Under the pieces are notes generated by a model, which saw only the letters and a list, made by a program, of their open reading frames with translations, was not told the origin of the DNA and did not search any database. Source: Crocinitomicaceae bacterium (GTDB taxonomy: Bacteria > Bacteroidota > Bacteroidia > Flavobacteriales_D > Crocinitomicaceae). From it: a DNA stretch of 64,000 bases. Shown piece after piece: positions 51,804-61,678 of the stretch (its first letter is position 1; every line of letters starts with the position of its first letter). The translations under genes were made by a program, and so were the position numbers. The DNA lies in NCBI GenBank assembly GCA_030833845.1, contig JAURGK010000004.1, positions 1-64,000 on the forward strand, given 5' to 3'.

Positions 51804-53195
51804 TTAGTCTTCGGAATCATCAAAAAACTTCTTAACTGGTTCAAGGATGCTCTTAAAGAAGTCTCCTCGTTTTTGACCACTTGAATGCGTTCTGATTTTC
51901 TCTTGCTTTTCTTTGGTGTTTTTTTGAGCGGCTTCAGGATTTTTATCGCTAGCTATTGCATTTTCGGTTTGTTCCCATGGCTTGAGACCTTCCAAACTTT
52001 CAAAACCTTTAAGCACCAAACCGATACCCGTTGCATACATTGGGCTAGCTAGTGCATCTAAGTCATTGGTATTGGCAAGATGTTCTGTTGGATATCCGAT
52101 TCTTGCATCCATACCTGTGAGGTACTCAATAAGTTGAGTAAGGTGCTTGAGTTGCGAACCCCCTCCTGTTACCACAATTCCTCCGATTAATTTCTTCTCA
52201 TAACCGGAATTCCTGATTTCTAGGTTCACCAATTCGATGATTTCTTCCATACGAGCTTGGATAATGCTCGCTAAGTTGCGCAAGGTGATTTCTTTTGGAT
52301 CACGACCTCTAAGACCTGGTATACAAACCACTTCATTTTCGTTACTTTCAGAAGCAAGCGCACTACCAAATTTCACCTTGAGCATCTCAGCCTGACGTTC
52401 CATAATGCGACAACCCTCCTTGATGTCTTGAGTGATGATCTTTCCACCAAACGGAATAACGGCCGTATGACGGATCAATCCATCGTGAAAAATCGCAACA
52501 TCAGTAGTCCCGCCACCAATATCTACAAGTACCACCCCTGCCTCTTTTTCCTCATCTGACAATACAGACTGAGCAGATGCAATTGGTTCTAAAATGATAT
52601 CTTTCACTGACAGACCTGAGCGCTCAACACAACGTGTGATATTTTGCACATTGGTAACTTGACCACAAATGATATGAAAATTGGCTTCGAGGCGCACACC
52701 GCCCATGCCGATTGGGTCTTTAATTTCAGGCTCACCATCGACGATATATTCTTGGGGAATAACTGTAATGATTTCTTCACCCGGATTCATGACAAGTTTG
52801 TACATGTCGTCCACAAAGGCGTCGATATCGGTCTGAGAAATTTCACCATTTGCCGTGCGACGTGTATAAATACCTCGATGCTGCTTACTTTTAATATGCT
52901 GGCCTGCTATACCAACGTGCACATTCTTAATCTTGAGATTGCCCTCAACACCAGCTTGGGTTGCTTCAACAGCACTGTTAATCGATTGGACAGTTCGCTC
53001 AATGTTTGAAACCACACCGCGCATCACCCCAAGAGATTCCGCTTTGCCCATGGCAATAATTTCAATTTTGTCATGGTCGTTTTTACGCCCAACAAAACAA
53101 GCAATTTTTGTAGTGCCAATGTCCAAACCTACCACAACGCGCGTACGCTTCACTTCAGGGGAGTTATTTTTTTCTGCAAACGATTTGTCCTTCAT
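51804..53195 (-). CDS. ftsA: cell division protein FtsA
   Basis: A 463-residue actin-like protein that tethers FtsZ to the membrane. Motifs: VVVGLDIGTTKIACFVG (phosphate 1), VGIAGQHIKS, VLVDIGGGTTDVAIF, GIVVTGGGSQLKHL and RIGYPTEHL. The C-terminal KRGDFFKSILEPVKKFFDD is the amphipathic membrane-targeting helix. The ATG at 53195 lies 32 bp inside ftsQ; the GTG at 53204 is the alternative. Co-transcribed with ftsQ and ftsZ. Confidence 0.96.
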   Translation of the reverse strand: MKDKSFAEKNNSPEVKRTRVVVGLDIGTTKIACFVGRKNDHDKIEIIAMGKAESLGVMRGVVSNIERTVQSINSAVEATQAGVEGNLKIKNVHVGIAGQHIKSKQHRGIYTRRTANGEISQTDIDAFVDDMYKLVMNPGEEIITVIPQEYIVDGEPEIKDPIGMGGVRLEANFHIICGQVTNVQNITRCVERSGLSVKDIILEPIASAQSVLSDEEKEAGVVLVDIGGGTTDVAIFHDGLIRHTAVIPFGGKIITQDIKEGCRIMERQAEMLKVKFGSALASESNENEVVCIPGLRGRDPKEITLRNLASIIQARMEEIIELVNLEIRNSGYEKKLIGGIVVTGGGSQLKHLTQLIEYLTGMDARIGYPTEHLANTNDLDALASPMYATGIGLVLKGFESLEGLKPWEQTENAIASDKNPEAAQKNTKEKQEKIRTHSSGQKRGDFFKSILEPVKKFFDDSED

Positions 53196-53958
53196 ACTTG
53201 ACACTTATTTCTTTGTATTTATTCCAGCCTTCATGAGGCAGGGCTTCTTTATAAAAATGCTTCAGACGATTGAATTTATCTGAAACTTCTTTGATACTGC
53301 GGGCAGAACCAAAGACAATTTGTTGCTCACCAAGCATCGGAATTAAAATGAAATCACCTATTGAATCTCGGTAGACTTGCCCTATTAATCGATGCATTAA
53401 TGGATCATTACAAACATAATTTGAAATGCGATAGATTTGGTCAATTTCTCTAGAACTTTTCAAATTTGGATTGTTAATAAAATCGCAATGAATTCGGGGG
53501 TTGTAGGGTACATTAATCTCTCCAGAAAATACCAACACACGAGCTGTGTGTGAAGGCGATCTGTACATCATAAATCCTTCTTGATCAAGGTAATAACTTT
53601 CACCCTGCCGATTAAAGACACGTGCTATGGGTTTTCTAAGGTTCAAATCAATGGATAATTCAGCACCTAAATGTCGATACACATTTACATTTTTAACCTC
53701 TGGCATAGCAGCAATGACCCGTTCAATGCGCTGAACTTTGAGGTCCTTCACTCGCATTTTATCAAAAAATAAATGCCTAATTTGTAGTCGCGTTAGCAGT
53801 TCTTGGGAGGTTAAAAATGTATTTTCATCCTCTGAATGTATTGCGATTTTGGGCTTCGTTAAGCGGCGTTGAGATTCCACTTCATTGGCAAAAAAAACAA
53901 CGAGCAATACAGCTATGCCAACTATGCCCCACAATATCCTCACAAACCAAATTTTCAT
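53164..53958 (-). CDS. ftsQ: cell division protein FtsQ
   Basis: A 264-residue bitopic membrane protein: an N-terminal transmembrane helix (about 5-25) then a periplasmic POTRA domain (about 50-115) and beta domain. Sequence identity in FtsQ is low, but its position between murC (ATGA overlap, 4 bp) and ftsA, size and topology make the call safe. It links FtsL to the cytoplasmic ring. Its 3' end overlaps ftsA by 32 bp. Confidence 0.9.
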   Translation of the reverse strand: MKIWFVRILWGIVGIAVLLVVFFANEVESQRRLTKPKIAIHSEDENTFLTSQELLTRLQIRHLFFDKMRVKDLKVQRIERVIAAMPEVKNVNVYRHLGAELSIDLNLRKPIARVFNRQGESYYLDQEGFMMYRSPSHTARVLVFSGEINVPYNPRIHCDFINNPNLKSSREIDQIYRISNYVCNDPLMHRLIGQVYRDSIGDFILIPMLGEQQIVFGSARSIKEVSDKFNRLKHFYKEALPHEGWNKYKEISVKYEGQIVCRKK

Positions 53959-55334
53959 AGCGTTTGAATATGTATTTGTAGTGTTTCTTTTATCGGACCA
54001 ACTAGGCGATCGATATCACCGGCGCCTATCGTAAGCACAACTCCGCGATCTATCTTTCGAATTTTTGACAGTAAGTCAATTGGCTCTAGTACCTGCTTTA
54101 CATCCACTTTTGCCAATTCACATAACCATTCGCTGCTCACCCCTGCAATTGGCTCTTCTCGGGCAGCATAAATGGGAAGCAAATAAAGGCTGTCTAATTC
54201 ACTGAGTGCACTAGCGAATTCAGGCGCAAAGTCTTGGGTACGTGAATAAAGGTGCGGTTGAAATATTCCTATGAGCGGAAGCTCTGGATAAAGCTTTCGA
54301 ACAGAAAGTAGTAAGGCTTTTATTTCTACGGGATGGTGCGCGTAATCATCAATATAAATGAGTTCGCTACTGCGCACGTGGTATTCAAAGCGACGTTTGA
54401 CGCCTTTGAATCCTTGGACCCCTGAACGGAGTTCATCAATTCTATAACCAATTTGGTTCAAGAGGGCAATGCATGCCAAGGCATTTTCAGCATTATGTAC
54501 CCCAGGCAAACCAAATTTAAAGTCTGTATATTGCACTGAATCATAATACACATCACCGATTTGATAACCATCAACAAAACGCAAATTGGTTAAATTATAA
54601 TCAGCCTTGGGGTCATCTACACCATAAGTGACCACCTTTGCCAAACTTGGTAAGTTCAATCCATTTTTTTGAATTGAGTATCCTTTAGGGTCAATACGCA
54701 TAACAAACTGCCTGAATCCTTCCACAAAGGCCTGCTCACTACCATAGATATCTAGATGATCCGGATCAGTCGCCGTAACAATTGCCGCATATGGTGCAAG
54801 GTGCAAAAAGCTTCGATCAAATTCATCTGCCTCAATAACCGCAAATTTGCTTTGAGGATGCAAGACCAAATTTGAATTAAAATTAGTTGCAATTCCACCC
54901 AAAAATGCCGTACAGCCTGTGGTTAGTTCTGTCAATAGAAAGGCCAATAACGAACTTGTGGTTGTTTTTCCGTGGGTGCCGGCAACACACAATCCTTGGA
55001 AGGTTCGTGTCAGGGCGCCAAGTACCTCAGCACGTTTATAGATGGTAAAGTTCTGCTGCTGAAAATAAGTCAATTCAGCCAAAACTTTAATTGCCGGCGT
55101 ATAGACAACTAGTGTGTTGCTTGGATCTTTAAATTGAGGGGCTATATCAGACCCTAGATCCTCGTAGTGAATACTTATTCCTTCACTAGCAAGAGACTGT
55201 GTTAAGGGGCTCTCTACCCTATCATAACCAGCAACATTTTTGCCAACATACTTAAAATATCGGGCTAAGGCACTCATGCCAATGCCTCCAATTCCAACCA
55301 AATAAATATTCTTATATGTCTGCAATCCACTCAT
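53955..55334 (-). CDS. murC: UDP-N-acetylmuramate-L-alanine ligase
   Basis: A 459-residue Mur ligase adding L-Ala to UDP-MurNAc. The Rossmann GIGGIGMSALA is at the N-terminus and ATP-binding GTHGKTTTSS near 109; also EADEFDRSFLHL, TATDPDHLD and IDDYAHHPVEI. The ATG at 55334 overlaps the murG stop (ATGA). The GTG at 55355 is not needed. Directly precedes ftsQ. Confidence 0.96.
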   Translation of the reverse strand: MSGLQTYKNIYLVGIGGIGMSALARYFKYVGKNVAGYDRVESPLTQSLASEGISIHYEDLGSDIAPQFKDPSNTLVVYTPAIKVLAELTYFQQQNFTIYKRAEVLGALTRTFQGLCVAGTHGKTTTSSLLAFLLTELTTGCTAFLGGIATNFNSNLVLHPQSKFAVIEADEFDRSFLHLAPYAAIVTATDPDHLDIYGSEQAFVEGFRQFVMRIDPKGYSIQKNGLNLPSLAKVVTYGVDDPKADYNLTNLRFVDGYQIGDVYYDSVQYTDFKFGLPGVHNAENALACIALLNQIGYRIDELRSGVQGFKGVKRRFEYHVRSSELIYIDDYAHHPVEIKALLLSVRKLYPELPLIGIFQPHLYSRTQDFAPEFASALSELDSLYLLPIYAAREEPIAGVSSEWLCELAKVDVKQVLEPIDLLSKIRKIDRGVVLTIGAGDIDRLVGPIKETLQIHIQTL

Positions 55335-56434
55335 GTTGTAAGTATTTGCTGACACACATCTACAATTGATTTACTCGCATTTGGAAGCGCTAAAGCGCCA
55401 AGTTTTTCAGAGAGTTCTTTTTGCTGCTGTTTGTCATTTAATAATTTAATAGCCAATGGCAATAAGGCTGTTTGCGCATCGACATCTCGTACCAAATAGG
55501 CTGCATCCCGATTCACTAAAGAAAGAGCATTTTGAGTTTGGTGGTCCTCAGCTACATTAGGCGAGGGAACAAAAATTGTTGGCTTAGCCAATAAAGCCAA
55601 TTCACTCACCGAAAGAGCACCGGCCCTAGAAACAACCACATCAGCAATGGCATATGCCAAATCCATGCGTTGAATGAATGGAAATACCTTAACGCTATTT
55701 GGCAAAGTATTTGCAAAGGTTTGTAGAGTGCTCTGATATGATTTGCCGCATTGCCATATCAATTGCACTTGCTGGGAAGCTAAATCAAAAACACCGTTTC
55801 GGAGCGTTGAATTTAAAGTCTTTGCTCCAAGGCTGCCACCCATTACAAATAAAGTGGGTTGTTGCAAATCTAGGCCAAAATAGGATGCAGCCTCTGCTCT
55901 CAATTGTGCATCATTTTGCAATAGATTAGACCTGAGCGGGTTTCCAGTAAAATGAATCTTAGCCTTAGGGAAAAACTTTTCCATATCAGGATACGCCACA
56001 CATATTGCTTTGGCTTTTTTTGCCAGAAGCTGATTGGTTTTTCCCGCATAAGAATTTTGTTCTTGAATCAGGGTAGGAATGCCTAAAAATTGAGCCATTT
56101 TTAAAGTTGGGCCACTGGCATATCCACCCACACCTATGACCAACTCTGGATTAAAATTTTTAATGACCCGGTATGCTTTCAATAAGCTCGATAATAATTT
56201 AAAAGGCAACAATAAGTTTTTTAAACTTAGCTTTCGCTGTAGTCCGACAATTGGCAGACCAATGATCGGATAACCCGCCTGTGGAACTTTTTCCATTTCC
56301 ATTTTACCCAAAGCACCAACAAACAGTACCTCAGCGGCTGAGTTGCGCTCTTTGATTTGGTCTGCAATTGCCAAGGCCGGGAAAATATGCCCGCCAGTGC
56401 CACCGCCAGAAATGATTACCCTATTCAACTTCAT
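55331..56434 (-). CDS. murG: UDP-GlcNAc transferase MurG (lipid II synthesis)
   Basis: A 367-residue glycosyltransferase (GT28) that adds GlcNAc to lipid I to give lipid II at the inner membrane. Motifs: SGGGTGGHIFPALA near the start, GVGGYASGP, QEQNSYAGKTN, MGGSLGAKTLN and SRAGALSVSELALL. The ATG at 56434 begins just before this glycine motif and overlaps the ftsW end by 14 bp; longer reads to 56518 add only non-family residues. Confidence 0.96.
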   Translation of the reverse strand: MKLNRVIISGGGTGGHIFPALAIADQIKERNSAAEVLFVGALGKMEMEKVPQAGYPIIGLPIVGLQRKLSLKNLLLPFKLLSSLLKAYRVIKNFNPELVIGVGGYASGPTLKMAQFLGIPTLIQEQNSYAGKTNQLLAKKAKAICVAYPDMEKFFPKAKIHFTGNPLRSNLLQNDAQLRAEAASYFGLDLQQPTLFVMGGSLGAKTLNSTLRNGVFDLASQQVQLIWQCGKSYQSTLQTFANTLPNSVKVFPFIQRMDLAYAIADVVVSRAGALSVSELALLAKPTIFVPSPNVAEDHQTQNALSLVNRDAAYLVRDVDAQTALLPLAIKLLNDKQQQKELSEKLGALALPNASKSIVDVCQQILTT

Positions 56435-57614
56435 TTTCACTATTTCTTGAGAAAGATAAATCTTGTTCATTACCTGGCAACTCCTTGGCAAAGGCCTGAA
56501 CAACACCAATTGACACACAAGCCATAACTAAGGCCGAGCCCCCCATTGCTAAAAAAGGCATGTTTTGCCCAGTGACTGGAAATACCCCAGTACATACCAA
56601 CATATTGATACTCGCTTGAGTGAGCAAATGAATTCCAATACCCATGGAAGCATAACTTTGAAACAAATCTGTCGTTTTCAAAGCGATTCGAATCATCCTG
56701 TAGAGTAAAATCAAATATAGTAATACCAATATTGCAGCAGAAGCCAATCCAAATTCTTCTACAAACGTGGCGTAGTAGAAATCGGCATAGGCCTCCGGTA
56801 AAAATTCTTTGAGTTTACCATCTCCAACCCCCTGTCCAAATATAGAACCCACTGAAATGGCAAGCTTGGCATTATTTGCTTGTTGATTTGCACGCAAACT
56901 TTCTACTGTTTGATCTGCGGTTTCAACTCGATTATTGATACGGTTCATCCAAGTATCAAAACGAGGTAGAATTTTTGCCTCAGGCAATGCCAAGTGCATG
57001 GCTACCACCAGTCCTAGACCAGTAAACCCTATGCCCATGATCGCCAACAATTTTGTCCATGGGACACGTCCTATAAACAACAACAGCATACTCAGCATAA
57101 AAATCATTGCCGCCGTGGAAAAATTGTCTTTGAGAATAAGTGCAAAAGTTGCCAAAATTGGCAGCATTAAAGGTAAAATGCCATGTTTCCAATCATCAAG
57201 TTTTTGCTGCTTACGCACTAGTAATTTACTCACATAAATAATCAATGCGAGCTTGGCAAAGTCTGATGACTGAAAAGTTAGATTGAGAAAGGGAATACGT
57301 ATCCAACGACCCGCTCCATTCACTTGGGCACCAAAAAACAAGGTAAAGAGCAATAGCGTTAATCCGACATAGTAAGCAAATTTAGCTACCTGATTAATGT
57401 ATTTGGCTGGAACCCTATGTATGGCAAACATCGAAGTAAATCCAATGATCACGTATACCAAATGTTTAAAAAGATAGGTAAATGGGGATCCTCCTTCAAT
57501 CTTTATCAAAATTGGCACAAAACTATATACCGTGACCAAAGAGAAGGCCATCATCAGCAGAGTGATAATCCAGATTACTGGATCGCCCTTGAGATATGTA
57601 AGATAGGTTTTCAT
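56421..57614 (-). CDS. ftsW: FtsW/RodA-family peptidoglycan glycosyltransferase FtsW
   Basis: A 397-residue SEDS membrane protein with about ten helices. Motifs: GSPFTYLFKHL near the N-terminus, RWIRIPFLNLTFQSSDFAKLALI and, near the C-terminus, GQNMPFLAMGGSALV, which hold family glycosyltransferase residues. It polymerises lipid II at the septum together with FtsI (PBP3), whose gene is in the same cluster. 8 bp from the murD stop and overlapping murG. Confidence 0.95.
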   Translation of the reverse strand: MKTYLTYLKGDPVIWIITLLMMAFSLVTVYSFVPILIKIEGGSPFTYLFKHLVYVIIGFTSMFAIHRVPAKYINQVAKFAYYVGLTLLLFTLFFGAQVNGAGRWIRIPFLNLTFQSSDFAKLALIIYVSKLLVRKQQKLDDWKHGILPLMLPILATFALILKDNFSTAAMIFMLSMLLLFIGRVPWTKLLAIMGIGFTGLGLVVAMHLALPEAKILPRFDTWMNRINNRVETADQTVESLRANQQANNAKLAISVGSIFGQGVGDGKLKEFLPEAYADFYYATFVEEFGLASAAILVLLYLILLYRMIRIALKTTDLFQSYASMGIGIHLLTQASINMLVCTGVFPVTGQNMPFLAMGGSALVMACVSIGVVQAFAKELPGNEQDLSFSRNSENEVE

Positions 57615-57622
57615 TTACGGTT

Positions 57623-58969
57623 TTAAAGACTACGCACAGCTTGTTTGAACTGCTGGCCACGGTCTTCGTAACTTTCAAATAAATCAAAACTTGCACAGGC
57701 CGGTGATAACAAAACTGTTTGATCTTTACTAGCCAATTGGTAGGCATAGGCAACAGCCTCGTTTGCCGAACTTGCCTCTACGATGGTGTTGACAACATCT
57801 TTATAGGCGGCAATTATTTTGGCATTGTCTGAACCCAGGCAAACAATGGCACTTACCTTTTCTTGAACCAACTGCGTTAATTCACTGTAGTCATTGCCTT
57901 TATCTACACCACCCACGATCCAAACGGTGGGCTTATCCATTGATTCAAGTGCAAACCAAGCCGCATTGATATTGGTGGCTTTAGAATCATTGATAAACTC
58001 GATGCCATTGACTTTGGCAACGAATTCCATTCTGTGTTCGACATTGACGAAATCTTGTAAACTTTCGCGAACGATTTCTGTACGGATTTCAACGAGCCTT
58101 GCTGCAATACCTGCAGCCAAAGCATTTTGTGTGTTGTGTTTGCCTTTGAGGGCCAATTCGTGAATAGACATGGTGAGTTGTTGTTTGTTTATATTGATTT
58201 GTAGTTGTTTAGAATCTGCGTAGCCGCCATTTTCTGGTACCTCCTTCAAGGAGAAAGGAAATAATTGCGACTGGAGTGCTCTGGCCTCAATTTGTGATAC
58301 AATAATTGGGTCATCGGCATTGAAAATGAAGCTATCTGCAGCTACTTGGTTTTGGAGAATGCGCATTTTCGATGCTACATAATTGGACATATTGTAATCA
58401 TAGCGGTCCAAATGATCTGGAGTAATATTGGTTAGAATGGCAATGTCAGCTTTAAAGTCATACATGTCGTCTAGCTGAAATGAGCTCAATTCCAAAACGT
58501 AGTAATCGAAATTTTCTTCAGCTACTTGCTTGGCAAAACTTTGGCCAACATTGCCAGCAAGCCCAACATTCAACCCGGCTTTCTTAAGGATGTGGTAACA
58601 CCAAAGTGTGGTGGTAGTTTTGCCATTACTTCCTGTGATACATATATGCTTGGCCTTGGAATAGTATGCACCAAACTCTATTTCAGAAATCACCTGAATC
58701 CCTTTTTGACGTATGGCCTGCATGATAGGCGTTTTTTCGGCAATACCCGGTGACTTAATGATCAAGTCGGCAGATAATATACGCTCCATTTGGTGCGCAC
58801 CTGACTCGAATTCTATCTTTAGTGTTTCTAACTGCTCTCTTACCGATGGTTTAATTGTCCCTCCATCGGAAAGAAATACAGTCCAGCCGCGCTGCTTGCC
58901 TAAAATAGCTGCCCCCACGCCAGATTCTCCAGCGCCTAAAATAACAAGCATGCGGCCTCTTGCGTCCAT
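57623..58969 (-). CDS. murD: UDP-MurNAc-L-alanine-D-glutamate ligase
   Basis: A 448-residue Mur ligase adding D-Glu. Motifs: ILGAGESGVGAAIL, IKSPGIAEKTP, the ATP loop GSNGKTTTTLW, NITPDHLDRY, and ALAAGIAA/ EFINDSKATN, with the C-terminal lobe ending CASFDLFESYEDRG. ATG at 58969 lies 2 bp after the mraY stop; a second ATG at codon 7 is possible. Followed by ftsW. Confidence 0.96.
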   Translation of the reverse strand: MDARGRMLVILGAGESGVGAAILGKQRGWTVFLSDGGTIKPSVREQLETLKIEFESGAHQMERILSADLIIKSPGIAEKTPIMQAIRQKGIQVISEIEFGAYYSKAKHICITGSNGKTTTTLWCYHILKKAGLNVGLAGNVGQSFAKQVAEENFDYYVLELSSFQLDDMYDFKADIAILTNITPDHLDRYDYNMSNYVASKMRILQNQVAADSFIFNADDPIIVSQIEARALQSQLFPFSLKEVPENGGYADSKQLQININKQQLTMSIHELALKGKHNTQNALAAGIAARLVEIRTEIVRESLQDFVNVEHRMEFVAKVNGIEFINDSKATNINAAWFALESMDKPTVWIVGGVDKGNDYSELTQLVQEKVSAIVCLGSDNAKIIAAYKDVVNTIVEASSANEAVAYAYQLASKDQTVLLSPACASFDLFESYEDRGQQFKQAVRSL

Positions 58970-58971
58970 AT

Positions 58972-60216
58972 TTACCTGAGCTTAAGAGTTACAATGGAAA
59001 CTACAGCAAGCAAAACTGCCACTATCCAAAATCGGGCAACGATTTTTGCCTCGTGAATGCCTTTTTTCTGATAATGGTGGTGCAAGGGTGCCATCAAAAA
59101 GATGCGCCGCCCCTCTCCAAAGCGTTTTTTGGTATACTTGAAGTACCCTACTTGGAGCATTACCGATACATTTTCTATCAAGAAAATCCCGCATAAGACA
59201 GGGATCAGCAATTCCTTGCGAATCGCAATAGCAAACACCGCGATGATACCCCCAAGAGCCAAACTTCCGGTATCACCCATAAAAACATGCGCCGGATATG
59301 CATTGTACCATAAAAATCCAATACAAGCACCCACAAAAGCAGCAATAAAAATCACAAGTTCTTCTGCTTCAGGTATATACATCACATTGAGGTAATCAGC
59401 AAATTTTGCATGTGAACTGACATAGGCCAAAACCGCTAATGCCAGGCCGACAATAGCTGAAGTACCTGTAGCCAAACCGTCTAAGCCATCTGTCATATTG
59501 GCTCCGTTCGATACAGCAATGACAATAAAAATCACAATTGGAATAAAAATGAGCCAACCGTAAGATTTGCCGCTATCTCCAATGAGCCAATTATAGTTGA
59601 ATTCATTTCCTTTGAAAAAAGGTATAGTTGTGGTCATGTCATCGGTGCGAATCCATTTGTAATGCTCCCCCTGTGCCTGCGCATGTTGATGTGTCACAAA
59701 CTGCTCGTCGGCTTGCAATTGATAGTTGGCACTCACACGTTTGTGCACCACGACGTTGTCAGAAAAATAAAGAATCCCTCCTACAATGAGCCCCACGCCA
59801 ATCTGCCCAATAATTTTAGAGGTCCCTTTGAGTCCTTCTTTATTTTTCTTAAATACCTTGATATAATCATCTAAAAAACCAATAATTCCGAGCCAAACTG
59901 TTGCGATCAGCATCGTTATGACGTATACATTTTGAAGTTTGGCAAATAGTAAAGTCGGAATAAGAATTGCAGCCAAAATGATTAAGCCCCCCATGGTTGG
60001 GGTTCCAGATTTCTCTATTTGACCTGCCAATCCTAAATCTCGAACGGTTTCTCCAATTTGCTGCGCACGTAAGCGATTGATAATTCTTTTACCAATAATC
60101 ACCGAAACAATCAAAGAGGTGATCAATGCCAAAGAGGCGCGAAAAGAGATGTAATGAAATAATCCGGCACCGGGAATGTTCATTTGATCAAGCCAAGAAA
60201 ACAATGAGTATATCAT
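58972..60216 (-). CDS. mraY: phospho-MurNAc-pentapeptide translocase MraY
   Basis: A 414-residue inner-membrane enzyme attaching phospho-MurNAc-pentapeptide to undecaprenyl phosphate (lipid I). Motifs: [26 protein letters not shown] (catalytic DD), [24 protein letters not shown] and [13 protein letters not shown] roughly 60-residue insertion (about 155-215) with charged and aromatic residues between helices is the usual Bacteroidota feature and explains the length beyond the E. coli protein (360). Confidence 0.96.
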   Translation of the reverse strand: MIYSLFSWLDQMNIPGAGLFHYISFRASLALITSLIVSVIIGKRIINRLRAQQIGETVRDLGLAGQIEKSGTPTMGGLIILAAILIPTLLFAKLQNVYVITMLIATVWLGIIGFLDDYIKVFKKNKEGLKGTSKIIGQIGVGLIVGGILYFSDNVVVHKRVSANYQLQADEQFVTHQHAQAQGEHYKWIRTDDMTTTIPFFKGNEFNYNWLIGDSGKSYGWLIFIPIVIFIVIAVSNGANMTDGLDGLATGTSAIVGLALAVLAYVSSHAKFADYLNVMYIPEAEELVIFIAAFVGACIGFLWYNAYPAHVFMGDTGSLALGGIIAVFAIAIRKELLIPVLCGIFLIENVSVMLQVGYFKYTKKRFGEGRRIFLMAPLHHHYQKKGIHEAKIVARFWIVAVLLAVVSIVTLKLR

Positions 60217-60217
60217 A

Positions 60218-61675
60218 TTATTTATCGAGTTGGTTAAATAAATTTTGTGTTGTTGCTACATCGTCAAAAGGGGTGCGAATGCCGTTTATTTCTTGATAGG
60301 TTTCGTGACCTTTGCCTGCAATTAGGATGATATCATCAGGCTGAGACATCACAATTGCCATCTTGATGGCTTGCAAGCGGTCAACGACTGTAAATATTTT
60401 GTGTTGATCCGCATCTTTAACTCCAGCCTCCATTGCTGCAATGATTTGAAGAGGGTCTTCCGAGCGAGGATTGTCTGAAGTAAAAATGACCTGCTGACTT
60501 TTAGAAGCCGCAATTGCCGCCATCTTTGGCCTCTTTTCCTTGTCTCTGTCTCCACCACAGCCAACGACAGTGATGATTTGTTTTCCATTGCGAAATGCCG
60601 CAATGGTATCCAGGACGTTCTCTAAGGCATCTGGTGTATGAGCGTAATCTATGATGGCAGTTCGACCATTTCGACTGCGTAGGTGCTCAAAACGGCCTGC
60701 AACATGTTTTAATTCCGAAATGATGCGCAAAACCTCAAGCGGTTCTTGCCCCAAACTAGTGGCTATGCCATAGACCAATAATATATTCGACGCATTGAAT
60801 GCCCCAACCAAGCGTGTATGTACTTCTTGTCCGTTGATCTGTAGCACCAAACCACCTAAACTATTTTCTATAATTTTTCCTTTGAAATCTGCTGGTGACT
60901 TTAGTGCATAACTAAAGGCCTTAGCCTTACAATTTTGCAACATCACACTACCATTGCGGTCGTCGGTATTGACAACGGCAAAGGCCGTAGGATCAAGGTG
61001 ATCAAAAAATGACTTTTTTACCTTGAGATAAGCGGCAAATGTATGGTGGTAATCTAGGTGATCATGAGTAATATTTGTAAATCCAGCCGCTCGAAAATGA
61101 AGCCCACCAATGCGTTTTTGATCAATAGCGTGCGAACTCACCTCCATAAAACAATACTTGCAACCGGCTTCAACCATTTCCCTCAAAAGTGCATTGAGTG
61201 CAACAGGATTGGGAGTTGTGTGTGTTGCGGGCACTTCTTTTTGGCCAATTTTATTAACTACCGTAGATAACAAACCACATGAGTAGCCAAGATGGCTAAA
61301 AAGTTCATGGAGCAAGGTCGCGGTGGTAGTTTTGCCATTTGTACCAGTGATGCCTATCAGTTCGAGTTCTTTGGAAGGGTAGTTAAAAAAAGTACAAGAA
61401 AGAGTCGAAAGCGCTTCACTCGTATTTTCCACCTCTATGATCGTTGCATCAGAAGGAAGAATCACATTTTTCTCTACAATAAAAACCCTACAACCCTGAT
61501 CATAGGCTTGCTGAGCAAATTGATGACCATCGGTTTGCAGCCCGACAATACAGAAGAATAAGGTATCCGCTTTGGCAAGTCTAGAGTCAAAAACCAATGC
61601 AGCAATATTTAGATCAAGTTTACCTTGATTTAGCTTGTAAGTGAAGTCCGTAAGTAAAACAGAAAGTGCTTGCAT
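60218..61675 (-). CDS. murE: UDP-MurNAc-tripeptide ligase MurE (meso-DAP adding type)
   Basis: A 485-residue Mur ligase. ATP loop [11 protein letters not shown] (about 113), [21 protein letters not shown] and the substrate-specificity motif [10 protein letters not shown] near residue 402. DNPR predicts meso-diaminopimelate, not lysine, as the third amino acid, in agreement with lysA in the window. 3 bp after the ftsI stop and 1 bp before mraY. Confidence 0.96.
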   Translation of the reverse strand: MQALSVLLTDFTYKLNQGKLDLNIAALVFDSRLAKADTLFFCIVGLQTDGHQFAQQAYDQGCRVFIVEKNVILPSDATIIEVENTSEALSTLSCTFFNYPSKELELIGITGTNGKTTTATLLHELFSHLGYSCGLLSTVVNKIGQKEVPATHTTPNPVALNALLREMVEAGCKYCFMEVSSHAIDQKRIGGLHFRAAGFTNITHDHLDYHHTFAAYLKVKKSFFDHLDPTAFAVVNTDDRNGSVMLQNCKAKAFSYALKSPADFKGKIIENSLGGLVLQINGQEVHTRLVGAFNASNILLVYGIATSLGQEPLEVLRIISELKHVAGRFEHLRSRNGRTAIIDYAHTPDALENVLDTIAAFRNGKQIITVVGCGGDRDKEKRPKMAAIAASKSQQVIFTSDNPRSEDPLQIIAAMEAGVKDADQHKIFTVVDRLQAIKMAIVMSQPDDIILIAGKGHETYQEINGIRTPFDDVATTQNLFNQLDK

Positions 61676-61678
61676 ATG

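Noticed and set aside
52644-53283. Open frames of 121 and 116 codons antisense to ftsA/ftsQ
   Set aside because: Opposite strongly supported division genes, no family resemblance.
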